9,620 nucleotides of DNA from Saccharicrinis sp041595375 (GTDB lineage: Bacteria > Bacteroidota > Bacteroidia > Bacteroidales > Marinilabiliaceae): assembly GCA_041595375.1 (NCBI GenBank), contig JBFHKL010000161.1, forward strand, positions 1 through 9,620, written 5' to 3'. Each line of letters begins with the position of its first letter. The first letter of the stretch is position 1. The translations under genes were made by a program, and so were the position numbers. Shown in pieces: positions 1 through 6,469 of the stretch. The notes under the pieces are model-generated. The model was not told the DNA's origin, did not search any database, and saw only the letters and a list, made by a program, of their open reading frames with translations.

Positions 1-58
1 ACACAATCCGTCCTTTTAAATCAGATTTACAAACAAAATCACCTATAAATGTGGCCAT
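1..58 (-). CDS. mraZ: MraZ, transcriptional repressor of the dcw cluster (N-terminus only)
   Basis: Read on the minus strand from the ATG at 58-56, the sequence encodes MATFIGDFVCKSDLKGRIV before the window edge. This matches the start of MraZ: a short beta-strand beginning MxTFIG, then the K-x-D-x-K-G-R-(I/V) signature of the SpoVT/AbrB-like fold. MraZ proteins are about 150 residues, so only some 12% is visible. In the family, MraZ is a DNA-binding ring-forming protein encoded first in the division and cell-wall cluster (mraZ, rsmH, ftsL, ftsI, murE, mraY and so on), and it controls its own promoter. The rest of that cluster should lie off the left edge. The operator-like repeats at 101-140 sit about 42 bases upstream of this start, as expected for autoregulation, and support the call independently. 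The one soft point is Leu14, where many homologues have Ala. Confidence 0.85.
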   Translation of the reverse strand, partial: MATFIGDFVCKSDLKGRIV

Positions 59-82
59 TACGATTGTGGATTATTTTTTGTA

Positions 83-111
83 AAAATATAATTTTTTTAA
101 ACCACTATCAA
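83..111 (-). promoter_or_regulatory. Possible mraZ promoter (Bacteroidota -33/-7 type)
   Basis: On the minus strand, TATATTTT (90-83) fits the Bacteroidota -7 consensus TAnnTTTG at all but the last fixed base. A TTG (111-109) lies 18 bases upstream and could serve as the -33 element. It falls inside the MraZ repeats, which fits repression by occlusion. The -7 motif ends about 25 bases before the mraZ ATG. Short AT-rich motifs match easily in DNA of this composition, so the call rests mainly on position. Confidence 0.4.
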
Positions 112-140
112 CCACTTCATACCACTTTATTACACTTTGT
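101..140 (-). promoter_or_regulatory. MraZ operator: four direct repeats with a 10-bp period
   Basis: Four consecutive 10-base units lie exactly head to tail. On the plus strand they are ACCACTATCA (101), ACCACTTCAT (111), ACCACTTTAT (121) and TACACTTTGT (131). Read towards mraZ on the minus strand, each ends in AGTGGT except the most distal, which ends in AGTGTA. MraZ operators in other bacteria are direct repeats of a GTGG/TGGG-like or AAAGTG-like core, one per helical turn, placed just before mraZ. These repeats have the same phase, core and position. They overlap the likely -33 element, so bound MraZ should block polymerase. The site is inferred from pattern and position. Confidence 0.8.
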
Positions 141-633
141 TAATAAGTTTTTATTTTAAGCCTAATAAACAGTGATAAATTAATGAATATCAATTGCCTT
201 AAACAAAGGGCTACATACCAATTTGTAACTTTTTCGAAGCAAAAATAAGAATTACAAAACAGAACCAGAAGTCTTCTTTAAAGAATCAAACATATACTCT
301 TCTTTGGAGAAATTGCGATCCCGAAACTTTGATCCACAAACAGCAAATCAATCAATATCTATGATCAAATATTACGTATTCAGCCTAACTAGGAAATAAG
401 AAACACACACCTCAACAAACAGTTTATTGATGATATAGGCAACAATGCAAATTAATTCACCATATAAAAGATTTGAGTCGGTCATAAAACCCTGGCAATC
501 GGATAGATATTAAACAGAACTACAGCCAGCTAAAAACTAATCATTTTGTCCATAAGAAAAACAAAACGAAGGCCAACGACAAGAAGGATTTAGCATCTCA
601 TTATTCCAATATTTTATTTCATAAATCATTTTT
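141..633. other. Long AT-rich spacer without a recognisable gene
   Basis: This stretch lies between the mraZ operator and the promoter of the acyltransferase pair. I find no open frame with recognisable protein character on either strand, no tRNA-like cloverleaf and no strong hairpin with a U-tract. The only local symmetry noted is a 12-base palindrome, TTCTTTAAAGAA, at 274-285, which is weak evidence in DNA this AT-rich. The spacer separates two divergent transcription units and may hold distal regulatory sites or an unrecognised small RNA. Confidence 0.5.
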
Positions 634-666
634 ATTGAGAATAAACCATGTGAAATCCTATTTTTT
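634..666 (+). promoter_or_regulatory. Possible promoter of the glycine-lipid operon
   Basis: ATTG (634-637) resembles the -33 TTTG element. It is followed after 21 bases by TATTTTTT (659-666), which fits TAnnTTTG except for the last base. Both spacing and motif fit the primary-sigma promoters of Bacteroidota. Transcription would begin around 670-675. That is almost on top of the most upstream in-frame start (TTG at 675), so it favours the ATG codons at 699 or 711 as the true start. This is inferred from motif matching alone. Confidence 0.4.
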
Positions 667-710
667 TCCTAAAATTGAACCCAAATACAAAATTGAGGAT
701 GGAAGAAAGC

Positions 711-1535
711 ATGAATAAACCCGTTATTAAACTGGATGTAGAACAAATCTTTCAGGATAAAAATCCGGGATTATACCGATTATTGCCGGGCTTTGTTTTT
801 ACATATTTAAAAAAAATCATTCATCAGGACAGTTTAAATGAGATTCTGGTAAATTATCCAAACAGCTACAATATTGACTTTGGTGAAAAGTGCAAATCCC
901 TATTTGGGGTAAGCAGCTATACCGAAGGGTTAGATCAAATACCAAAAGAAGGACGCTATTTATTTGTAGCCAACCATCCTTTAGGGGGTTTAGATGGAAT
1001 TATTTTTATGACTGAAGTTGGCCGGGTATTCAATAATATCAAGTTTCCAGTAAACGACATCCTGTTGCAAATAGGCCGTTTTAATGATATTTTTGTTCCC
1101 ATCAATAAACATGGTGGACAAGCTAAAAAAGCAGCTCGCTTAATAGACGATGCTTTTGCTTCGGATGCTCAGGTATTGTATTTTCCCGCAGGATTAGTTT
1201 CCCGTAAGCAGGGAAAAATCATTCGGGATTTGGAATGGAAACAGGCTTTTGTAAAAAAAGCCATCAAACACCATCGTGATATTATTCCGGTATTTATTGA
1301 AGGAAACAACTCTCAATTTTTCTACAACCTAGCAAAATTCAGAAAGAAACTAGGGATCAAAGCAAATATTGAAATGCTTTATCTTGTTAACGAAATGTTT
1401 AAGTTTAAGAACCAAAAAATTAAGCTTACATTTGGCCAGCCCATTTCATGGAAGAAAATAAAAAACGAGGAAACTCCCACATATTGGGCAGAAAAAATAA
1501 AAAAAACAGTCTACAGCTTACCAAAATTAATTTAA
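711..1535 (+). CDS. glsA: PlsC-like O-acyltransferase, probable glycine-lipid synthase GlsA
   Basis: This 274-residue protein belongs to the lysophospholipid acyltransferase (PlsC) superfamily. Numbered from the ATG at 711, the acceptor motif is NHPLGGLDG with His89 and Asp95, an H-x5-D spacing rather than the textbook H-x4-D. Motif III appears as FPAGLVSRK (about 158-166), and a motif IV-like IIPVFIEGNN lies near 191-200. There is no signal peptide, so it should act at the inner face of the cytoplasmic membrane. The OlsB-like N-acyltransferase gene starts 30 bases downstream. In Bacteroides that pairing makes glycine lipids: GlsB N-acylates glycine with a 3-hydroxy fatty acid, and GlsA esterifies the hydroxyl with a second chain. 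An in-frame TTG at 675 and an ATG at 699 are alternative starts. I prefer 711, preceded by GGAAGAAAGC, because homologues as I recall them begin near MNKP. The family is sure. The GlsA role rests on the gene pair, and another lyso-lipid acyltransferase role remains possible. Confidence 0.8.
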   Translation: MNKPVIKLDVEQIFQDKNPGLYRLLPGFVFTYLKKIIHQDSLNEILVNYPNSYNIDFGEKCKSLFGVSSYTEGLDQIPKEGRYLFVANHPLGGLDGIIFMTEVGRVFNNIKFPVNDILLQIGRFNDIFVPINKHGGQAKKAARLIDDAFASDAQVLYFPAGLVSRKQGKIIRDLEWKQAFVKKAIKHHRDIIPVFIEGNNSQFFYNLAKFRKKLGIKANIEMLYLVNEMFKFKNQKIKLTFGQPISWKKIKNEETPTYWAEKIKKTVYSLPKLI

Positions 1536-1565
1536 TTTTGTAGCTGCATTTTAGCTATAGTTTAC

Positions 1566-2522
1566 ATGAATTCTATAAAACCCATTATCGCACCAGTAGA
1601 AAAACATATACTGGAAGCAGAGTTAACAAAGGAAAGATTTGTTCGTAACACCAACAAGGGCGGCAACAAGATTTATGATTTTGTTGGCAACGAAGCACCC
1701 AACCTTATGCAAGAAGTTGGTCGTTTACGTGAAGAATCCTTTCGTCAAGCAGGAGGAGGCACAGGTAAAGAAGCTGATATTGATGACTACGACTTAGCTG
1801 AAGTTCCATACCGTCAATTAATTGTTTGGGATCCTGAAGAAAAAGAAATACTTGGAGGTTATCGTTACATCATGGGAAATACTATTCCTCGTGACAAAGA
1901 TGGAAATGTAACCTTAGCCACTTCACGTCTCTTTCACTTTTCAAGAAAGTTTTTGGATGAATACCTGCCATATACAATTGAATTAGGAAGATCATTTGTT
2001 CAGCCTCAATACCAATCAAGCAAACAAGGCGCCAAGAGTCTTTTTGCACTGGATAACCTATGGGACGGTCTCGGCTCATTAGTTGTTAACCATCCTAAAA
2101 TGAAATACTTTTTTGGGAAGGTGACCATGTACACCCATTTTAATCAGGAAGCCAGAGATTTAATCCTTAGCTTTATGAATAAATACTTTAGCGACCCGGA
2201 TAAATTATTATATCCATTGGATGAATTTAAGGTGAAAATAGGATTAAGCCCCGAAAAGCTGAAGTCTATATTTAGAGGCCCCTCATTTGTTGAGGATTAC
2301 AAAGTACTAAACCGAAAAGTAAGGGAACTTGGAGAGTCAATACCTCCATTGGTGAATGCTTACATGAGCCTGTCTCCTTCTATGCGCTCCTTTGGCACAG
2401 CCGTTAACGACAGGTTTGGCGATGTGGAAGAAACAGGTATAATTATTACAATCAGCGAATTTAACAAGGCCAAAACAGAACGTCACGTTGAATCATATAA
2501 TCCAAACGACATTCATAATTAA
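1566..2522 (+). CDS. glsB: OlsB/hemolysin-like GNAT N-acyltransferase, probable GlsB (N-acylglycine synthase)
   Basis: This 318-residue cytoplasmic protein is of the acyltransferase group related to ornithine-lipid OlsB and to acyl-homoserine-lactone-synthase-like GNAT folds. Visible family features are FRQAGGGTGKEADIDDYD (about 59-76), the strand pair IVWDP...EILGGYRYI (86-102) and ELGRSFVQPQYQ (139-150), the usual E-(L/I)-x-R-x-x-V core. A helix LDNLWDGLGSLVVNHP (162-177) follows, then a C-terminal block IPPLVNAYMSLSP...FGDVEETGIIITI. In Bacteroides thetaiotaomicron GlsB transfers a 3-hydroxyacyl chain, presumably from acyl-ACP, to the amino group of glycine, giving N-acylglycine (commendamide-type lipid). 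The preceding acyltransferase gene would finish the diacylated lipid. The 30-base gap, shared strand and terminator after the stop indicate a two-gene operon. The family is clear. Glycine rather than ornithine or serine as acceptor is inferred from lineage and pairing. Confidence 0.82.
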   Translation: MNSIKPIIAPVEKHILEAELTKERFVRNTNKGGNKIYDFVGNEAPNLMQEVGRLREESFRQAGGGTGKEADIDDYDLAEVPYRQLIVWDPEEKEILGGYRYIMGNTIPRDKDGNVTLATSRLFHFSRKFLDEYLPYTIELGRSFVQPQYQSSKQGAKSLFALDNLWDGLGSLVVNHPKMKYFFGKVTMYTHFNQEARDLILSFMNKYFSDPDKLLYPLDEFKVKIGLSPEKLKSIFRGPSFVEDYKVLNRKVRELGESIPPLVNAYMSLSPSMRSFGTAVNDRFGDVEETGIIITISEFNKAKTERHVESYNPNDIHN

Positions 2523-2546
2523 AAGTTAAAAATAATATCTCATTAC

Positions 2547-2590
2547 AAAGGCGTTTTTGATCTGATTCAAAAACGCCTTTTATTTTTTAT
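2547..2590 (+). terminator. Strong intrinsic terminator after glsB
   Basis: A perfect 14-bp stem is formed by AAAGGCGTTTTTGA (2547-2560) and TCAAAAACGCCTTT (2567-2580), with a 6-base loop TCTGAT. It is followed directly by TATTTTTTAT. It begins 25 bases after the glsB stop codon and should end the glsA-glsB transcript. The opposite strand has no U-tract after the hairpin, so it probably works in one direction only. Confidence 0.92.
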
Positions 2591-2745
2591 ATTCAAACCA
2601 CACCAACAGAGTTTTTGCCTCTGGTTTCAAAACACTTAGATAAGTGCTAAAAATAATTACAAAGAAGTAAATGTTTCATTAAAAATAATTATTTTTCTAA
2701 AGCTTAATTTAATCGTTCGCTTTTTACTGTAATTAAACATGATTT

Positions 2746-5169
2746 ATGAAGCCAGTCCTTTCGTCTTTTGTGCTCTTGTTATTTTGCACCATCCTTTCTG
2801 CCCAGCAAAAAAAAAGTATTGAAGCACTAAACATATCAAAACCGCTTCAGATTGATGGATTACTGATTGAAGAAGCATACCAACACGTACAACCAGCAAA
2901 GGATTTTTTAGAATTACAACCGCATAACGGCAAACCCGCCCCGCACCCTAGCGAAGTTTACTTTTTTTACGATCAATATGCGATTTATATTGGGGCAATA
3001 TTGTACGACAACCAGCCCGATAGCATTTTCAACTATTTAACAAGCCGTGATAATAAGGACATGGCAGATTATTTTGGCGTGTATTTTGACCCTTACAATG
3101 AGGGACAGCTGGCCTATGGATTTTTCATTACGGCAGCCGGAGTACAATCTGACATTAAAGCCATAAAAACTAACACTGATGAGGAAGACGATAACTGGGA
3201 TGCCGTTTGGCAAAGCAAAACGCGTATTACAGAAAATGGTTGGACCATAGAAATGAGAATCCCTTATTCCAACTTAAGGTTCCCAGACAAAGACCTGCAC
3301 ACCTGGGGACTGAATATTTACAGAAACATCAGACGAAACAACTCCATTAGCACATGGAATTTTGTAGACCGCAAAACATCAGGCTTTATTCATCAACAAG
3401 GTGAAATAACGGGCCTAAAAAACATTCATCCTCCACTAAGATTATCATTCTCACCTTATATATCTGTATATGCAGAGACAACAGGGGACAACTCTGGGGT
3501 AAAATACCTTTACCGTGGCGGAATGGACATTAAGTATGGCCTTAGCAAAAGCTTTACACTAGACATGATGTTAATTCCTGATTTTGGACAAATTCAGTCT
3601 GACGATCAGCAATTAAACCTATCAGCTTATGAACTCTATTACGATGAACAAAGACAGTTTTTCAACGAAGGGACGGAGTTGTTTCAACGTGCAGATATTT
3701 TTTATTCCCGACGTATTGGCGCCGCACCAATATTTTCAGATGAAGCAGAAGAGAATCTGGATGAGAATGAAATAGTAGACTTCAACCCCAGCTCCACACG
3801 GCTGGCCAATGCCACCAAGCTCTCAGGAAGAACAAAGAAAGGTTGGGGCTTTGGATTTTTAAACGCCATGTCACTACCTTCTTATGCAGAAATTAAAGAC
3901 ACCTTATCAGGCAAAACAAGGGAATTTGAAGTTCAGCCTTTTACCAACTATAACGTAGTGGTCATTGACAAATCAATGAAGAACAACTCCTACTTTAGCC
4001 TTATCAACACCCATATGCAAATGTCGAATAATCCTTATAAAGCGAATGTTACAGCTGTTGATTTTCAATTCAGAGACAATAAAAAACGCTTTGCTTTAAG
4101 CGGGAACGGAGGGTATAGCTATAAAGATGAGGAAGATAACAACACTAAAACCGGTACTTTTGCAGATATTGAACTAGAAAAAAACAATGGAAGTCTGACC
4201 TATGGCATAGAACAAGTATACTACTCTGAAAACTACAACCCTAACGATATGGGCTATCTGCAAACCAACAACCGGTTAAGCTCGGAGGCTTATATTGAAT
4301 ATAATATACTGGAACCCTTTTGGATATGCAGAGAATGGTATGCTGGAGCGAACTGGGAATATGAAAGAATTGTGAACCCCAATGACAAAATTGGCAGCGA
4401 AAGCTACATATGGACATTCTTCAGATTTACAAACAACAGTACCCTCAGCATAAATACTGGTATCGAATCTGACCAGAACGACTATGACGAGGCAAGGATT
4501 TCGGGTAGATATTACCATCAGCCTTATCATGTTTTTTATAATATTTCATATGATTCCGATTTTAGAAAAAAAATAAGTTTTGGCGCTTATGCAGGAGGAT
4601 ATAACCATCCTGAAACTGAGGAGTACGGAAAATGGATGGGTTTTGATCTGGACACCCGAATTGGTCAAAAATTCAAATTCGAATACGATCTGGATATCAA
4701 CATTGACTATAACGATTATGGCTATGCCGACAGTAGCGACGACTCAACTCCTGTAATTTATTTTGGAAAAAGAAATGTAACAGAAATTGAAAATGAAATT
4801 GAAATGGACTATATCCTTACCAATAAGCTAGCTCTTACCTTTGATGCGCGGCACTATTGGTCGGGAGTTGAATACAAAAGCTTTTATCTATTAGAGAAAA
4901 ATGGTAGTTTAACATATGAAGACTCATACAATAAGAATCAAGATACCAACTACAATGTTTTCAATATCGATATGATGTTAACGTGGCATTTTGCTCCCGG
5001 ATCAGAAATGAATCTGGCATGGAAAAATATAATTTTTGAAGAAAGCGATCAAATAAACAAGAGTCTTAGCAATAACATAAAAAATATTTTTAATGCACAA
5101 GCAACAAACACCTATTCACTGAAAATACTCTATTACATCGATTACCAAACCATGAAACGATTATTTTAA
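2746..5169 (+). CDS. Exported CBM9-like / DUF5916 outer-membrane beta-barrel protein
   Basis: This protein has 807 residues. It begins with a Sec signal peptide (MKPVLSSFVLLLFCTILSA) probably cut after Ala19, leaving Gln at the mature N-terminus. Residues about 29-220 resemble the carbohydrate-binding family 9-like sandwich (LQIDGLLIEEAY, then YFFYDQYAIYIGAILYDNQPD, then a WxxEMRIPYSNLRF segment). From about 232 to the end is a DUF5916-type region of alternating aromatic and polar strands, ending in phenylalanine as outer-membrane barrels often do. Proteins of this architecture are common in Bacteroidota, usually 700-900 residues, and their substrate is unknown; the CBM9-like domain alone does not establish sugar binding. 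No SusC/SusD pair, glycosidase or regulator sits beside it, and a terminator precedes it, so it looks monocistronic. The ATG at 2746 is well placed just before the signal peptide. I saw no clean -33/-7 promoter in 2591-2745. Confidence 0.82.
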   Translation: MKPVLSSFVLLLFCTILSAQQKKSIEALNISKPLQIDGLLIEEAYQHVQPAKDFLELQPHNGKPAPHPSEVYFFYDQYAIYIGAILYDNQPDSIFNYLTSRDNKDMADYFGVYFDPYNEGQLAYGFFITAAGVQSDIKAIKTNTDEEDDNWDAVWQSKTRITENGWTIEMRIPYSNLRFPDKDLHTWGLNIYRNIRRNNSISTWNFVDRKTSGFIHQQGEITGLKNIHPPLRLSFSPYISVYAETTGDNSGVKYLYRGGMDIKYGLSKSFTLDMMLIPDFGQIQSDDQQLNLSAYELYYDEQRQFFNEGTELFQRADIFYSRRIGAAPIFSDEAEENLDENEIVDFNPSSTRLANATKLSGRTKKGWGFGFLNAMSLPSYAEIKDTLSGKTREFEVQPFTNYNVVVIDKSMKNNSYFSLINTHMQMSNNPYKANVTAVDFQFRDNKKRFALSGNGGYSYKDEEDNNTKTGTFADIELEKNNGSLTYGIEQVYYSENYNPNDMGYLQTNNRLSSEAYIEYNILEPFWICREWYAGANWEYERIVNPNDKIGSESYIWTFFRFTNNSTLSINTGIESDQNDYDEARISGRYYHQPYHVFYNISYDSDFRKKISFGAYAGGYNHPETEEYGKWMGFDLDTRIGQKFKFEYDLDINIDYNDYGYADSSDDSTPVIYFGKRNVTEIENEIEMDYILTNKLALTFDARHYWSGVEYKSFYLLEKNGSLTYEDSYNKNQDTNYNVFNIDMMLTWHFAPGSEMNLAWKNIIFEESDQINKSLSNNIKNIFNAQATNTYSLKILYYIDYQTMKRLF

Positions 5170-5477
5170 TCTCTCAGGCATTTACAAAACACCCTTGCTA
5201 GCTCTTTGAATAACCATAACGCACACCTTAACTTCAACCCATACATTTTGTACAAACCAACTAACTACAAATACAATAAAGTATCAAGATACTTAAAGAC
5301 ACATCTGAACAATTCAAATTCTTTATAAGCTCATTTTACAACACTTTTACTATGTTATTCATTAATCACTATGACTTCAGTATAAAAAGTTTTTCCAACT
5401 AAAGTAAATGATTAACTTTATCAGGTAAGTATTACAAAATCAAACATCTTTTTTATAAAACAAAAAAACTAAACCAA
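5170..5477. other. AT-rich intergenic region with two small dyads
   Basis: No gene is visible between the barrel protein and the lipoprotein gene. Two symmetric sites stand out: TTTGTACAAA (5247-5256), a perfect 10-base palindrome, and AAGTATC-AA-GATACTT (5279-5294), 7-base arms around 2 bases. They lie 180-230 bases upstream of the next start and could be operator half-site pairs. Neither has a U-tract, so they are not terminators. No convincing terminator follows the barrel gene and no confident promoter could be picked. Confidence 0.35.
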
Positions 5478-5714
5478 ATGAAAAAAATATTATTACCAAC
5501 CCTGTTTCTGGGACTATTAATAGTAAGCTGTGGTGAAAAAAAAGCAAAAGAAAATAGCTCTAAAAGCGCAACTACTGAAATACCAACTGTAGCTCCCAAT
5601 CCAGAAAACTCTGAGACAATCGTTGATTCCACTACTCTGGTTATTGAAAATGCCCAAAAAGAAATTGGAGAATCATCTAAAAATCTAGATAACCTACTAA
5701 ACGATTTGAACTAA
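5478..5714 (+). CDS. Small lipoprotein of unknown function
   Basis: A 78-residue protein starts with MKKILLPTLFLGLLIVSCGEKK. Two lysines, a hydrophobic stretch and the lipobox IVSC give a clear lipoprotein signal with Cys18 as the lipidated residue. The mature part is only 61 residues. It has a Ser/Thr/Pro/Glu-rich linker (about 26-50) followed by a short amphipathic helix-like tail (about 55-78, ending LDNLLNDLN). The residues after Cys18 (GEKKAKE) are charged but do not clearly match the acidic surface-export signal of Bacteroidota lipoproteins, so I cannot say whether it faces the periplasm or the outside. It is followed 12 bases later by a secreted coiled-coil protein, suggesting co-expression and possibly contact through the helical tail. 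I do not recognise a named family. Confidence 0.8.
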   Translation: MKKILLPTLFLGLLIVSCGEKKAKENSSKSATTEIPTVAPNPENSETIVDSTTLVIENAQKEIGESSKNLDNLLNDLN

Positions 5715-5726
5715 AACCTAAATATT

Positions 5727-6299
5727 ATGCCTATCATCATTCGACAATTCACAACTCTTCTGTTAGCTATCTTCCTCGTTTCGGGGATGGCTGTTGCACA
5801 GCAAACATTCAAAGAAAAAGAAAAAACGCAAAAACAGCTCCAACAAGAAAAAGGAAAAGCCAAGCAAACTCCTGACATAATAAAGGAGAAAGCAGAAAAA
5901 GAAAAAAAACAACTCCCTGAAAAAACTGAGGATAAACTAAAAAAGAAAAAAGATGAACTAAATACCGATGCTGAAAAACTAAAAAAAGAAGGTCAAGCCT
6001 ATGGCAATGAAAAAAAAGAATACGTACAAAAAGAGTTAGGTCAGGATCGCGCCCAAGAAGTTGAACGCTACAGAGAAGAACGAAAAAAAGAGCTTAACGA
6101 AGCAATGACTCATGGTGCTGATAAAATAAAAGAGGCCAAAGAGAAAGTTAGACTCTCGAAAGAAAAGCTTGAAAATGATAAATCATCCTTGTCTGAAGCT
6201 GAATACATAAGACGAAAAGAAAAAATTGAAAAAGTAGAGAAGGGGATTCTGGATTTAGAGAAAAAAATAAAACGAGGCGAAGCTCTAAGTTCAAAATAA
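5727..6299 (+). CDS. Secreted Lys/Glu-rich coiled-coil protein, function unknown
   Basis: This 190-residue protein begins with a signal peptide ending AVA before Gln25, with no lipobox, so it should be a soluble periplasmic or secreted protein. The mature 166 residues are almost entirely charged helix: about a quarter are lysine (41 by my count) with comparable glutamate. Cysteine is absent, and there is only one Phe and no Trp. Segments such as KLKKKKDELNTDAEKLKKEG (about 71-90) and IKEAKEKVRLSKEKLENDKS (about 133-152) suggest long coiled coils with short breaks at Pro or Gly. Similarity searches with such a sequence tend to hit unrelated coiled coils, so a family name would be unsafe. It lies 12 bases after the lipoprotein gene and is followed by a terminator-like hairpin, which suggests a two-gene envelope operon. 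A structural or spacer role in the periplasm is possible but speculative. Confidence 0.75.
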   Translation: MPIIIRQFTTLLLAIFLVSGMAVAQQTFKEKEKTQKQLQQEKGKAKQTPDIIKEKAEKEKKQLPEKTEDKLKKKKDELNTDAEKLKKEGQAYGNEKKEYVQKELGQDRAQEVERYREERKKELNEAMTHGADKIKEAKEKVRLSKEKLENDKSSLSEAEYIRRKEKIEKVEKGILDLEKKIKRGEALSSK

Positions 6300-6305
6300 T
6301 AAGAA

Positions 6306-6349
6306 TAAGCAAGGTAACTCTTAATGCATTATCTTGCTTAAGTTATTTT
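6306..6349 (+). terminator. Probable intrinsic terminator after the coiled-coil gene
   Basis: TAAGCAAGGTAA (6306-6317) pairs with TTATCTTGCTTA (6329-6340), a 12-bp stem with one G-U pair and an 11-base loop, followed by AAGTTATTTT. It starts 6 bases after the stop codon. The stem is AT-rich and the T-run is interrupted, so it should be weaker than the one after glsB. Confidence 0.65.
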
Positions 6350-6469
6350 AAAAAAACACCTACAAAACTTTTTTCATTTACATTTTCCAAGGCTGCGTTG
6401 AACAAATGCCCATGCAAAAACTTATCATCTCAAAAATAACTGTTAATTAAAATCTCCCACATAAAAGAC

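Noticed and set aside
274..285. Palindrome TTCTTTAAAGAA as an operator
   Set aside because: A 12-base AT-rich palindrome is not surprising in this composition, it is single copy, and it is far from both flanking starts.
1882..2079. Minus-strand open frame of 65 codons
   Set aside because: It lies wholly inside the glsB-like gene, on the opposite strand, and its translation has no recognisable domain; it is a shadow frame.
4276..4530. Minus-strand open frame of 84 codons
   Set aside because: It is antisense to the DUF5916 barrel region and has no family features or independent regulatory signals.
5815..6290. Tandem repeat array in the Lys/Glu-rich gene
   Set aside because: The recurring AAA/GAA codons reflect Lys/Glu composition; I could not find a repeat unit of constant length.
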